Assembly (NCBI RefSeq): GCF_037126465.1
Contig: NC_088201.1
Location: 81,248,273 to 81,312,272 of the forward strand
Reading direction: 5' to 3'
DNA length: 64,000 bases
Source: Ornithodoros turicata
Taxonomy: Eukaryota; Arthropoda; Arachnida; Ixodida; Argasidae
Shown here: one piece after another, positions 10,471 to 21,733 of the stretch
Layout of the letters: each line of letters opens with the position of its first letter
Numbering within the stretch: position 1 is the first letter of the stretch
Notes under the pieces: generated by a model
What the model was told of the DNA's origin: nothing
The model's input: the letters and a program-made list of their open reading frames with translations, nothing else
The model's database searches: none
Translations under genes and position numbers: made by a program

Positions 10471-12189
10471 TTCTGTGTCATCCTTTTTGAACAAGAGAGA
10501 AACTGAGAAACATCTTTCATCCTTTTTGATCTCCCGATTTCTTCCTTCTACAGACTGCTCATATGCGGACTGCATTCAGCGATTTTATTGCTTCCATTGG
10601 CTAGCTGCAATTAACATATACGTATATCACGTTCTTGCGCAACACCGACTTAAACATTTTGTAGCAGACCTGCCACCATCGTCATCCGCCACACTCATGG
10701 CTCGGTACCGCTCCACGAAACGGGTTTTATCACCCCAATCCGGTAATACCATCGGTGGCGGTTGTAAACCGGCGGGACCACATGTCGCACCTAGAGTCAG
10801 TCAGAAGATTTTGGCGGCGGCGACTGCTGACACATGGCGTGGCAGCGTTTGGCGGCGCCTGAATGAGCTAATACGCCACATACGCTTCGTATCCCATTCG
10901 GGGAGCATCCAGATGACCAAAATGTACGGCAACACTATGAAGAGATCACCCTGCCTTACCCTTTAGTGCCCCTGGCCGCCGCTATGTAATATCACCTTAC
11001 AGCGTAGCGTAGAGTCCACGGAGACTCCTTCGCAGGCGCCATCCGAGCTACATTAGGAGTCGAGTTTCGCTACTTCACCACTTGACGCTTCACATTGTGA
11101 AATAGGTCATCTGAGAGGAGAATATAAAAAACGAGTTTCTTCTCATTTTTGCAGGAAATTCATCGATTTCACTGAATTTCGAAATTGATGTACCGATATG
11201 TAAAGCCGCCAGGTTGTAGTGCCTACACAATTGGCGGAGGCGGCGCCGCAGAAGATGATGGAGCGCCAGGCTTGAACCGATGTGGTTCGTAGCTGTAATC
11301 TGGCTACTATTGATAAATTTCGAGCAGTCTCCCACAAAGCGAGCAGCAGCCAGAGAGCAAGAAAAAGCGATAAAGATTGTAGCACGCGTAGCACCGGTAG
11401 CCCCATCTATGAGTGGTGGCGCGAATATCAACAGATGGCTGTAGCTTTTGAAGATCAAGAAAGACTGCCGCCACGTTTACACTGCGTAAACTGCTTCGTT
11501 TTTTTACTTCTTCAAACATCTTGTGAGGATTATGTGTTACGGTTTGTCAGACAGATACTGGTGGCATTTGTTGTGGACTTGCGACCCTCCAGAATTATAC
11601 GGAGCCTGTGAATTCTTGCTACTTCAGAATGCTATTTACAGTCATGCCCAAGCTTTTCCCGAACGCTCGCAACCACCAAACTGAACACTCGCATCCCTGC
11701 GTATCCTGGGTATCCCTGTTTGTATCACGCTCTCCGGAATTCTATCCCGACTCGAAATAGCGGGTTCAATTTGCTCGGAGCTGTGTCATTATAAACCTAT
11801 TGCTCCCAAAAGGAGTCGCATTGTCCCTGCTCTGGACCTCAGTAAGATCGCCAACATCGGCATTCCGAGAGGGGAAAGGTAGCCGTTCACTGCCCTGACA
11901 TGTTTCTGCCAATAATCCCCCCTCCTGGGCCCGCCCATGATCGAAATAGTTCTCGGAGTCCTTCAGTTCCGTCTATATACGACCAGACTTTACATGGAGG
12001 TACATCAAAAAATTTCTGTCTCTGCAAATATCAATGCATTTAGCTAACGCGTTGTTCCTGTTTCCAACAGCAGCCGATGTTTTCGGTTACGTAGCTGTAG
12101 GAAAACTTGTGACGCATGTACAAGGACCGCTGGAGTGTTCCAGGACCAGGAGTGTTCACCTTAACCTATGTTCCCAATATTGTAATAAG
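10471..12189. other. Intergenic; unrecognised open frames
   Basis: A 163-codon frame at 10475-10966 on the plus strand and a 122-codon frame at 11090-11458 on the minus strand have no recognisable motif or splice context. I treat them as chance. Confidence 0.35.
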
Positions 12190-12725
12190 CCGCGTTTACA
12201 TGAACTCGACAGAAGCGGATCGAGTTGGGTTGTTGGCTTCGAATCACATTGTCGCGTCGTGTTGACCTGCGTCGCGTGGAGTCGAGTCAACCCGACAGCA
12301 GGAAGTAGGTTGACTCGACTCGACACGTTCGGGCTAGGCTCGACTCGCTAGGCGGCGCTGCGGTCGCCTTCGGTTGGAGCGAGTTCATGTAAACAGGGTC
12401 GCGTAGGGTTCGACTCAACCCGCTTGTTGACTCGACCCGTTCCTCTCGAGTTTATGTAAACGAGGCTACAGAAAACCCACTAGTTGGTGATCTTTTTTCT
12501 TTAATAACACACGCGTTTTGAGGTCGAATCGAGTCAACCCGACAGCAGGGGGTAGGTTAACCCGACTCGACACGCTCGGGCTAGGCTCTACTCGCTAGGC
12601 GCCGCTGCGATCGCCTCCGGTTGGAGCGAGACCATGTGAACAGCGTCGGGTCGGGTTCGACTCAACCCGCTTGTTGACTCGACCAGTTCCTCTCGAGTTC
12701 ATATAAACGAGGCTACAGAAAACCC
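12190..12725. mobile_element. GTTTACATG-ended element with tandem duplication
   Basis: A GCGTTTACATGAACTCG end at 12192 faces an inverted end CGAGTTTATGTAAACGAGG near 12448-12466. The interior is packed with GACTCGAC and GAGTCGA words in both orientations. The segment 12279-12480 is then repeated at 12519-12725, including the shared tail GAGGCTACAGAAAACCCAC. The GTTTACATG ends recur in the element at 51.2-51.9 kb. Non-coding. Confidence 0.6.
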
Positions 12726-13179
12726 ACGAGTTAATCTACAGCGGAGTTCATGGAGGGCGGGGTAATGGGACGCTGTCGGGAAAGGGCCCGCAGCAGATAT
12801 CGGGAATCCTGATCGGGCCTTTGTCCTCCCGGTGTTGCAAAGCGTACGTAGGACCGTTGTTCGAAGGCGATGCGCGCCAGATTGGACAGGATCTTCCTTC
12901 ACCGTCGGTCCGTGCGTCTGCCAACGGGCTGTGCTGCCTGTGAGGTGTCAGCAATCGTTACGAAAGTGCTCGTCGAGTACTGGAAGGACATCTTCTGAAA
13001 CAGCCCTACACACGTGTTCTGCAACAACAGACGATTGTACAGGTTATCCTAGCTGCGACCACATTCTACTCATATCTCCCTTTTGTAATCTTCAACCTGT
13101 CAAGAAGTTAATATGAAAGTGCAGTTCGGATTGGCACTGTAGCGATACACCCACGACCTGTTAATGGCTTATCAGCATG
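12726..13179. other. Intergenic, nothing recognised
   Basis: No gene or repeat recognised. This may be decayed upstream sequence of the non-LTR fragment that follows. Confidence 0.3.
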
Positions 13180-13840
13180 GGCACAAAGTAAGACACTGTC
13201 CTGCTTCGTGGAGGAAGAACCCACTGGAGTACTGCAGTGGGTTCGAGCCCATTGTGGTGTGCTGGGAAATGAACGGCTGAAAACGCCGCAAAAGCACCAC
13301 TCTCGTCTAGGAGACGACCGAGTATCGCACTGCTGAGTGGAAACCGTCGTTCCATTTTCGACGTCTAGAGGCACCCATGGCTTCCCACCAATGGACAACT
13401 GACATTCTCCCCCCGTCTATGCTTGCAAGTTTTCTAGCTTATTGACCCGACGCTCGCTTTTCGGATGCCACGAAACACCTCTCGTCAAGATGCTGCACTA
13501 ATTCATCGGAAGCGACTCAATGTGGCTTTTAGAGCTCAGTGGTGTTACCGCTTGCGACAAGTTGGCTCTCCAAGATGCCGTCACTGCTGCGATCTGGAAG
13601 GTCTTGAGCACATCCTTCTCCATTGCCCGCACTACCAACCTTTCCGACCCACACATTCCGTGTCTCCCAATCGGCTGGAATCTCGTCCTCTCACTATGTC
13701 AAAATTGCTTGATCCATGGTCCAAACTAGCCCACCAACGCTCTGCCCTAAAACGCTTCTAAACTTTTTTTTTCGACACCGTGACTTCAGTCCTCATTGTG
13801 AGGCGACTCATTGTTCCATTTCACCACATTACCGCCAGCA
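13180..13840 (+). pseudogene. Non-LTR element 3' end: RNase H and zinc-knuckle remnant
   Basis: A broken RNase H end is visible at about 13230-13290 (LQWVRAHCGVLGNERL, compared with the usual W-x-P-G-H-x-G-x-x-G-N-E). It is followed from 13465 by a 98-codon frame with RHCCDLEGLEHILLHCPHY, the C-x-x-C...E...H...C zinc-ribbon typical of the C-terminus of RNase H-bearing non-LTR elements. The same segment is better preserved at 18251-18684. Frameshifts separate the parts. Confidence 0.7.
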
Positions 13841-14184
13841 AGGGGTAGAGCACTAGCTGCTCAGTTCTATCGGCCCAGCCCTGCGTAGTGGAGGCAGCAG
13901 GTTGCGACGCTTCCCAGCACGTCCGGTCTTCCAGAACGTCCCATCACCGTTGATGACAGACGCTCTCACATCTATAGTGACTGTTTAGGTTTCTGCGTGT
14001 TATGTTCGGAACTTTACAAGGGTGGCATTGCGAAGGGTGCAGTCGATACCGGGAGTGCCAAGAAGCGGTTGAGACACGCAGTGTCTTGGGTATACGGGCG
14101 AGAAACCAGGAGAAATCACGACCATCATCATGCCCACACCCTAAATCCGGCACCCGATATGTACCGCATGAAAGAGGACCCGCA
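13841..14184. other. Intergenic, nothing recognised
   Basis: No feature recognised. Confidence 0.3.
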
Positions 14185-14350
14185 CCTGGGCCAAGCGGTA
14201 CACATGAGGTACAGTCCTCAACCAGCAGGTACAGTTCGCGACCACTGTGAAATTCAAACGGTACAAGGGCTCCGAGACCCATCCGTACCGGCTAGGTACC
14301 TTTTAAGCGCGGTCTATAGGAGCTGTACCTCATGTGTACCGCGTGTTTCC
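14185..14350. repeat. Inverted repeat built from GGTAC words
   Basis: GCGGTACACATGAGGTACAG at 14196-14215 pairs with its inverted copy at about 14323-14342. The intervening DNA holds further GGTACA, CCGTACC and GGTACC words. The same GTAC vocabulary appears at 15.33-15.44 kb. Probably a small MITE with motif-rich arms. Confidence 0.55.
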
Positions 14351-14468
14351 GGCGCATGAGTACGAACGCCTTCTCACGATATCCATGCGCTGCAAAAATA
14401 TTTCGTGTGATTACGAATACCAGTCAATAAATTCCCGTATGCAGCAGTGCCGTAATGGATGAGCACTA

Positions 14469-14795
14469 TCATTCTGTCAAAGAAGTGCAATAACTAGAAC
14501 CCGTGACCCCGTGACCGTGAGGGATCGCACGTTTGGGAATTCGTTTCTTGCAACCGCTGCAAATCAGTTTGTTTTGAAACGTCGGGGAGCGAGGACGAGT
14601 CTGCTCGTCCTTCGAAGAAATTCGTTCGACGCTTTCAAGATTGGAGTCATTTAAGGTGCGTATTATATCCCTGAAGTAATTATTCATCTGCACGACGCAT
14701 TTTCGTTCATCTTCGCTTTGATTCCCAGTGGTCCTGATCACCGGCAGGCTGGACACAACGACTGAGGGACGGAGACAACGAACTTTGTGCTTCAT
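14469..14795 (-). CDS. Hypothetical open frame, 108 codons
   Basis: An uninterrupted minus-strand frame. An acceptor-like CCGGTGATCAG lies within it near 14738; downstream are acidic and basic stretches and a LICSGCKKRIPKRAIPHGHG segment with two cysteines. It is not recognised. It could be a host exon or chance; the codon composition is not simple repeat. Confidence 0.2.
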   Translation of the reverse strand: MKHKVRCLRPSVVVSSLPVIRTTGNQSEDERKCVVQMNNYFRDIIRTLNDSNLESVERISSKDEQTRPRSPTFQNKLICSGCKKRIPKRAIPHGHGVTGSSYCTSLTE

Positions 14796-15324
14796 GCACG
14801 AACGTTGATGCGTGAATTAGAGGAGCCTAGATTGCACTTTACACCTGGATTACACAAGCAAGTAGGCATGTTTTTCAGGCAAGCTATTTCGGTTGTTGGA
14901 TTTTTTTTACATTGTATTTTCTCCTAGGTTACGTCCAAGCGATGTCGTAAATGGGTGAGTCAATCGTCTACTGTGGTTGGTGTTACGTTCTGCGGAAGAA
15001 ACGGAAGTTGTGGAAGAACAGCAATCCAAAGCTGTGGAAGAGATAAAGAAGTGTGACCGCAGAGCAGCTGCAATGGTGAAGGAGAGATGCAGTGGTCATC
15101 ATTCATCCATATACGTTGTGCCCCGTGTGTTCGGCGTTTCTGCATCATGACAATGCACGCTCGCGATGGACAAGCATCACCCCTGAAATGGATATAATTT
15201 TCGAATAAAGGTATTTGTTTGTTATATTTATCGTGCAGCGTAGCTTCCTGGGGCTGCTAATATATCGTGGAGGAGGGGAACCACCCCGACGGGTAGGTTT
15301 AAATCGCTGCGGGCTATCCGTTTC
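14796..15324. other. Intergenic, nothing recognised
   Basis: No supported feature. Confidence 0.3.
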
Positions 15325-15440
15325 ATGTACCGCATGTGAGGGCGCATGTACCTCTTAATTTTAAGAGGTACATTTATTAAAAATGTACCTCTTATTGCCC
15401 ATTTATAGAGGTACATTCATTAAAAATGTACCTCTTTGCC
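15325..15440. repeat. Cluster of GTACCTCTT hairpins
   Basis: GTACCTCTTAATT followed by AAGAGGTAC (15348-15371) is a perfect hairpin. It is followed by two near-identical hairpin units of about 30 bp at 15363-15391 and 15407-15435, with loops ATTTATTAAAAAT and ATTCATTAAAAAT. It shares GTACCGCATG with the 14.16-kb region. Confidence 0.6.
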
Positions 15441-16124
15441 AAGTGGTACTGAACCGTTACATATGCGTTACCTGATTTAGAGTGCACAGCTACAATAGTG
15501 ACATTACGTGCCCCACCTTCCAGGAAGTTCTTCCAAAATAGCGTCGGCCAGTACGCACATATTTGGCACACTTCATGACACACTCGGTATAGTATTTTTT
15601 GTTCGGGATCGATACAATCCATACCACGATCAGCTAACACGATTTTACGCCATTTTAGACAATTCTGAATTTCCGATCTTCCTCCGAGATTTCAAACACT
15701 AGAAAAGATGGGGGATTATAAACTTTCTAGTGAAGGAAAAAGAGAATTGATACTGACTGGGAGGCTGTAGTTTTCTGTATTTTTCCAATCTACCGAAGAT
15801 AGCCAGACAGGAAGTGACATCCATATGCGCTTCGTCACATCTGCATATTTGAGGCATGAATACCCCCATGTGATTGGACTCACCCAGGGTTCCGCAGGCC
15901 ATGCTTGTGGAACGGCTAACTGGTAGGGATATCCAAAGGATCGTTTCTCCAGTGTCCTGGTTACGGTGTTCTTATCAGTTATCTTCGAGTATGCTGCTCC
16001 ATTGCGCGCATGCAGGAGAGAAGAAAAAGAAAAAAAAAGAAGCTTATTGAGGCGGACACTCAGGTGATTTCTAACACACGTGATTTCTAACCTCTATCCT
16101 CCATATAGAGCTCTCCGTGATTTA
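15441..16124. other. Intergenic, nothing recognised
   Basis: No supported feature; an A-rich stretch lies at 16018-16040. Confidence 0.3.
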
Positions 16125-16132
16125 CGCCATCG

Positions 16133-16968
16133 CAGTGCCGTGTATGCCAAAGGGAGTCTGACCATTAGGAGGCATAAAAAAGAGGCTCGACCTGTCAATC
16201 AAATTTAGGCGCATTTCATTGGTTACTGTTTTCCATGGGAGCTGCCATGACACGAAATTTTCTCCAAGATGGAGGATGGTGCTTGGAACGGCGAAGCGGA
16301 GATTTCGTGACAAAAAATTTTCACGGACTACTTTAATTTCATACTGTGAGTATATATCTTCATGTACGCATCTGCAAAATGAGCTTCAACTTTCGCTCCG
16401 CCATCATTATTTACGCGAAAATGGGATGTTTCGTCGCTAACGTTATAGGCCTATAGTTAAGACCGTGATACCAAGAAAATAGCAAGAAGGACGACCCTTA
16501 TACGTAGGATTTTGCATTATATAATTTCATTTTATTTTTACATACATCTTTGCTCATTTTCGATTCGATCTAGTTACATTACGTGTTTAAAACTCCATAG
16601 CGGCAGTCGTCTGCTACGAAGAAGCGGTTGTACCGCTCTCCTGGCCAATCACTTCTGCCAGCAACCATTTCTGCAATTCTGAGCCTTCCCAACATGCCTC
16701 TCTCCATGCAGATGGGGTTGATAAAAGTGGGCGCAAAATTCGTTGTTTTGGTCTCTCACCGGTGGTATCCTTTCAATCCGAATTAATCGAGTTTCTCCAA
16801 AATGGTGGCACCCAGTAAATAAGGGTGAGGTATAAGTACTGGATGGATGTAATAATAGACAACTGTATTTCGACCTGTGATTGGATAGATACCTTAAAAA
16901 GTGGGTAGAGCCTCAGGTATAGGCAAGTCCCATTAATGGCCAGACTCCCTTTGGCATACACGGCACTG
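16133..16968. mobile_element. Non-autonomous hAT element, copy 1 (836 bp)
   Basis: The ends are CAGTGCCGTGTATGCCAAAG and the same sequence inverted at the right, with inverted similarity continuing about 40 bp. The flanks are a perfect 8-bp direct repeat CGCCATCG (16125-16132 and 16969-16976). A CAGTG end plus an 8-bp duplication is the hAT signature. No transposase frame is present. The perfect duplication shows a clean insertion; a decayed second copy lies inverted at 61239-62033. Confidence 0.85.
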
Positions 16969-16976
16969 CGCCATCG

Positions 16977-17707
16977 GCACGTGAACCGCCCACTGGTGGG
17001 CAAAACAAACACGCGTGGTCATATACACCAGAACACGGGATACTTCCAAGGGTGGCTGGCGCCCACCGCTGTGACGCTACAGTCGCTGCAATGTTTACAT
17101 AACACGGGTAGGTCTATTTATCCCTAAAGCGGTACTCAATAGCGTTACATTCACGGCAATAAATGAACGGGATACGTCGGTTTCCTCGTTCGTGATTTAA
17201 GCGCGAAGGGAAACCGCAAGACAAAACGCATGAATCGCGTTCCTTTTGTATTGGTGTCAAAGTAACAGTATCTAATTTCGCGAGGAGACATTTTTGTGCT
17301 TTCTATTTTTGTATTTGTATTGTACGTAACCCCCAACGGCGAAGGCCTACACAGAGGTGCATTTAAACACAAGTAACAAACATTGCTAACAAGCACATGG
17401 AGTCAAATAAATGCTAATCAGAGCTCGGCAAAGAAAACTCATGATCGTGATAACTCACTATACGCACAATCATAGTGGCCGATTGCGTGAGGCCCGCGTG
17501 TTTTCACACCGCGTGGCAGCACCTCAGCAGTAATTTGCCATCACGTTGGCATGGAAACGCGAAGGACGGCGATTATTGTGATCGCGCTCACGCTGAACTC
17601 AGATATCGTGAGCTCGCTTAGTGCACTTATGCTGACACGTCTCTCAACGGTAGTAACGGGATCCACTGTGTACGTCTTCGAACGAAATCGTTCGCTTCAA
17701 CGCCATT
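16977..17707. other. Intergenic, nothing recognised
   Basis: No gene recognised. Confidence 0.3.
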
Positions 17708-17875
17708 AGAGAGTTTTAGTATATCGTACGCTGTCGCCTTTGTGTACGTAAGGGATAGCGTTGATGGTTCTGCGCACGCCCATGGCAGAAAGAGAGCCTC
17801 GCGCAGTGCGCAGGACCACCAACGCTATCCCTTACGTACGTAAAACTGATAGCGTACGATATACTAAAACTCTCT
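17708..17875. repeat. Palindromic MITE, family M1 copy 3
   Basis: This is the best preserved copy. AGAGAGTTTTAGTATATCGT is inverted at the right end, and ATT lies on both sides (17705-17707 and 17876-17878) as a 3-bp target duplication. The inner blocks TTACGTAAGGGATAGCGTT and its inverse make the whole element nearly self-complementary. Confidence 0.75.
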
Positions 17876-17878
17876 ATT

Positions 17879-18218
17879 ATCGCGTGAGTCTCCGATCATT
17901 GTCCTTGCGTCGCTATCTGTCGCTGCGGCAGTCTGACGCTAATGTTCAAATTGCTGCTGCACATTCGAGCTTGTTCTCTGGAACGTTTTGCTCTGGTGTA
18001 TCTTTATTTCCATTTTTCCCTGCCAGAGGCAAGAGAGCACGCTGTAATATTAACCAATAGGGTACCTGTGCAGTATTGAAATCGCGCATGACGCTTACTC
18101 ACACATTTCCGACTTTGCTTCTTTTTTTTTTTTTCAGGCACGCAGGCGTATGCATTATGATTTTGCCAAGCTGTTCATTCCACCTGTGTATTTGGATTTG
18201 ATTAGTTGCTGCAGCAAT
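17879..18218. other. Intergenic; short poly(T)
   Basis: No gene recognised; a run of T lies at about 18121-18135. Confidence 0.3.
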
Positions 18219-18230
18219 TTATGTCACCAA

Positions 18231-18794
18231 TTCAATTCAATGTTCAATTCTGCGACGTCTAGTGACACCCCTGGCTTCCCGCCAACGGACAACCGACATT
18301 CTTCCCCCCTCTATGTTGAACAGAGTTGATCCCATGCTCGCTTTCCGCATGCCACGAAACACATCTCGTCAGGATGCTGCATTAATCCACCGCATGCGCC
18401 TCGATGTGGCCTTTACAGCTCAGTGGCGTTACCGCTTGAGACAAATTGATTCTCCCACCTGTTGCCACTGTGGTGCTCTTGAGGATCTGGAGCACATTCT
18501 TCTTCATTGCCCTCACTACGAACCTTCCCGAATCACACTCTCCGAGTCTCTTCGTCAGCTGGACTCTCGCCCTTTCTCCCTACCGAAATTGCTTGGTCCC
18601 TGGCCCAATCCAGCCCAGCAACGCTCTGCGCTCAAAGCTCTTCTGACATTTCTGGACACCATCGGACTTCGATCGTTATTGTAAAGGGGCTCGTTATTTT
18701 ATTCCCCCCATTCCACCAAGCACTGGGGTAGGGTATCGCCTGTTGCGATGAAACTCCCCACTCTCCAAGGCCGAAAATAAAGTTGTTGTTGTTG
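18231..18794 (+). mobile_element. 5'-truncated non-LTR retrotransposon with 12-bp target duplication
   Basis: The insert is bounded by TTATGTCACCAA at 18219-18230 and 18795-18806. Homology to the 13.36-kb copy begins at 18251 (GACGTCTAG). The 140-codon frame at 18262-18684 encodes the C-terminal tail with CCHCGALEDLEHILLHCPHY, a zinc-ribbon. The 3' end is AATAAAGTTGTTGTTGTTG, a short-repeat tail instead of poly(A). Truncation and target duplication are hallmarks of target-primed reverse transcription. The reading frame of this tail is still intact. Confidence 0.85.
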
Positions 18795-18806
18795 TTATGT
18801 CACCAA

Positions 18807-20552
18807 CTACATACACAAATATGATGTATAAGGAACTTCGTTCGGTGAAGTGAACCTGTGAAGTCATCCTCAAATGACATGCGTGTGCACTGATACTGGT
18901 AGGATCTGTGGTATTTGATTCTGGTTTTTGACACGTTCTGCGTGCAAATTCGGATCTGATCGGTGATTATTTCGCCCGGCCACCACCTGTCACTGGCTTT
19001 TGATGGTCACGTTTTACATTGGAAGGCAGTTGGTGGAAAGCACTCCCATGCACACAGTGAACGCACCACTCTACGCTCTAGGCTACTTCTTGATGAAACA
19101 GGACTATTTTAACCTGGGCAGACCCTAAGCATAGCCCTGCGATAGGTGGGAGCATAATTGATTACTATTTTTCCGGAAATGATTTCACTTTTTCCGTCCA
19201 TTGTACTTCAAGATCAAGCCAAAGGAAATGAAATAAAACTGAGCGAGTTGAAGCGCTCATTCCGGAGATTAATGGTGTACAAATCATTTCCGTCCACCGT
19301 GGGAAGATTGTAGCGGTCTACGTTTATCAGTGCTGGTTTTTGATAAATACCGAAAACAAGAAACCCTATACCCACTGACTTAACCTGTACGCAAGGATAC
19401 TTCAAACTGTTCAACACTTCTTACAAACAAACAAACAAACAAACTTCTTTCCTCCTCCTTTCTAGTATACACTAGTGACTATTGTATTATGCACCACATT
19501 TTATTTGCCTTGTCGCTTTCACAGTGCGGGCCAGAGGTCGGCATCTTTGGCTCACGATCACAATCATCTAATAAGGCCTGTCGACCTCGCAGTCACTGTG
19601 AACTCCAGCGAAGGTCGATATCGCGCCCTGTATCTCGTATCCATGATCACAATATTTTGAGAAGCTTTATATTATCAGACGAGTCGAGACGATAAAAGCT
19701 GGTGACCGTAGACGTTGACGCCGCCAGACGGCTCTCAGACGAGTGATTATGATTTCCCGCACTTTCACAATCACAAAATCAAGAACCAAGAGCACGCCCA
19801 ATATTTTTTACGGCATATCAGCGCACTCACGAGATAATGTAAAAGATCACACATGGAAATGTACAAGTGAGTTACTTGATAACGAAACGTGTTTTTAATT
19901 ACCTTGATCAAAACTGAATGTCATGCGGAGGCGGTGTTCGACTGAAGGCGGTGTTCGACTATCTGTATGTTTTATGGAGGATGAATCATATATGGCGTCG
20001 AACCTTGATAAACAGATTGGGAACACAATAATTATTCACCGTGGCTTTATTCCCGAAAAGCCGTAATGCATCATGACAATTATAGCCACCCGAATATGCA
20101 GTGTTAGAGCGACAAGGAAATTAACAAAATTCTTTAGCGTGTACTTGAAAGGACGAAGGCAGTCTTAGAAATCTCTTTGCAGTCTAGTTCAGTAGCGAAG
20201 ATGTCTGGTTCTCGATAATAGTGAAACGCACCAATAAACGTAGACCGCTATAGTTCATCACGCGGTCGATGGAAATGACTTATACACCCTTGATCACCGG
20301 AATGAGCGCATCCAATCAATCAGTTTTATTTCCTTTGGCTTCCTGTTGAACTGCCAATGGACAGAGGAAACTAATCATCCCTAATACACCACACACTATC
20401 CCGGCTGTCATGTGTATACGCACGAGTGCCAGCCCAAGATTACCTACTCAAAAACTGAAATTAAAGTTCTGCATAAGAGTGAGTAAGTGGCAGACGCGGT
20501 TACAACATAGACGCACAGGTACCCTATGCCTATTGGTTATATTTACAGCATT
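18807..20552. other. Intergenic; (AAAC)n
   Basis: No gene recognised. An (AAAC)n microsatellite lies at about 19423-19444. Confidence 0.3.
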
Positions 20553-21090
20553 TACCGTAATTTCACTCGTAGAAGCCGCACCGCAGATAAGCCGCACGAC
20601 GCGTTAATAGGAACGTTTTGAAAATTTTCTTGCAGATAAGCCGAGGGCAAAATATGAGACCATAAAGAAGGCCATAAACCATGTGGTCCATACTCCGGGG
20701 TCGGCATAGTGTACAACAAAGGAGGTCAGCTCTAGAGTTCTACCAATATCGGATTGTGCCCTTGTTGGGCGTTTTTCATGGATTGATGGGTCAGTGGTCT
20801 TCCAGTAGACGTAAATCACTGTCACCACTTTCGTTAAAGCTGCTTGGGGGAATGCACCAGGAAGATCAATCTACTCGAATGTGGACCCGTCCCTGTTACG
20901 CACTGTTCGTGCATCGGCAGGGCAGTGCTGTTCCAGAGACACTGTCGGCCCTTTCGTTAAAATCGACGTATGGGGAAAATGCCAGGGACAAATGGTCATC
21001 AGATAAGCCTCATCGGTGGATAAGCCGCAGAGCCCCGTGTGAAAAAAAAATTGCGCATAAGCCGCGGCTAATACGCGTGGAATTACGGTA
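20553..21090. mobile_element. 538-bp TIR element with AAGCCGC arms
   Basis: TACCGTAATTTCACTCGTAG at the left and TACCGTAATTCCACGCGTAT read inward from the right are terminal inverted repeats. Both arms contain several ATAAGCCGC words. A 140-codon plus-strand frame (20681-21103) runs off the right end and has no recognised domain. No target duplication was identified. Confidence 0.65.
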
Positions 21091-21449
21091 CTCTTGTCCC
21101 TAACAGGCAAAAATTAAAATAAAGATGTCCGTATGCGGAACGCTCCGGAAAGCAAGTGTGAATGTGCAGCAGCACTTTGAGCATCAACGTCAGGCCGATG
21201 TAGCGATAACAGCGACCTAGCGGCCAGATGAGTGCGGACTCACGCGATAATGGCATTGAAGCGACCGATTTCGAAGCCACACACAATGGTTCCCGTTAGT
21301 ACCGCTGTGAGACGTCACAGCATGAGTTCACTAAGCAAGCTCACGATATAATGTGTCACGATACAGGAAAAAAGGACAAAGCGTGAAACCGAGCCAGATA
21401 ACTGATCTACTTCTGGTCATACAGCCATGCGCTCAAACACACGTCGTTG
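21091..21449. other. Intergenic, nothing recognised
   Basis: No supported feature. Confidence 0.3.
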
Positions 21450-21456
21450 GTACTTT

Positions 21457-21726
21457 ATAATATAATTGGGTGTTTTACGTCGCGAGACAACTGAGATCAT
21501 GAGCGACGCCACAGCGGTCGGTCTGTGGATTGCTTTTGCCCACCTGATGGTTCTTAACGTGCGATGAAAGCTCATCACACGGCACCCCGTATTTAACGTC
21601 CCTCGCGGAAAACGGCGTGTCTAAACAAGTTGTACCCTGTCACCAAGTTGCTGGCGTCCTCGGCCGGGTTCAGCTGGGGATCAGAAGGCGAACACGCTAC
21701 CGACTGAGCCACCGAGGCCGGTGTTA
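21457..21726 (-). repeat. tRNA-derived SINE, near full length
   Basis: Read on the minus strand it begins GGCCTCGGTGGCTCAGTCGG (polymerase III A box TGGCTCAGTCGG). It continues through a decayed B-box region and the conserved body (ACGTTAAATACGGGGTGCC, GATGAGCTTTCATCGCACG) to an AT-rich tail. It is flanked by GTACTTT at 21450-21456 and 21727-21733. Same family as 34132-34300, 41205-41445 and 52738-53015. Confidence 0.85.
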
Positions 21727-21733
21727 GTACTTT

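Noticed and set aside
10475..10966. 163-codon plus-strand frame
   Set aside because: No recognisable domain and no flanking splice or promoter signals; composition is consistent with chance in mixed-GC DNA.
14196..15435. CRISPR-like spacing of GTAC repeats
   Set aside because: The units are irregular hairpins without uniform spacers, in a eukaryotic repeat context.
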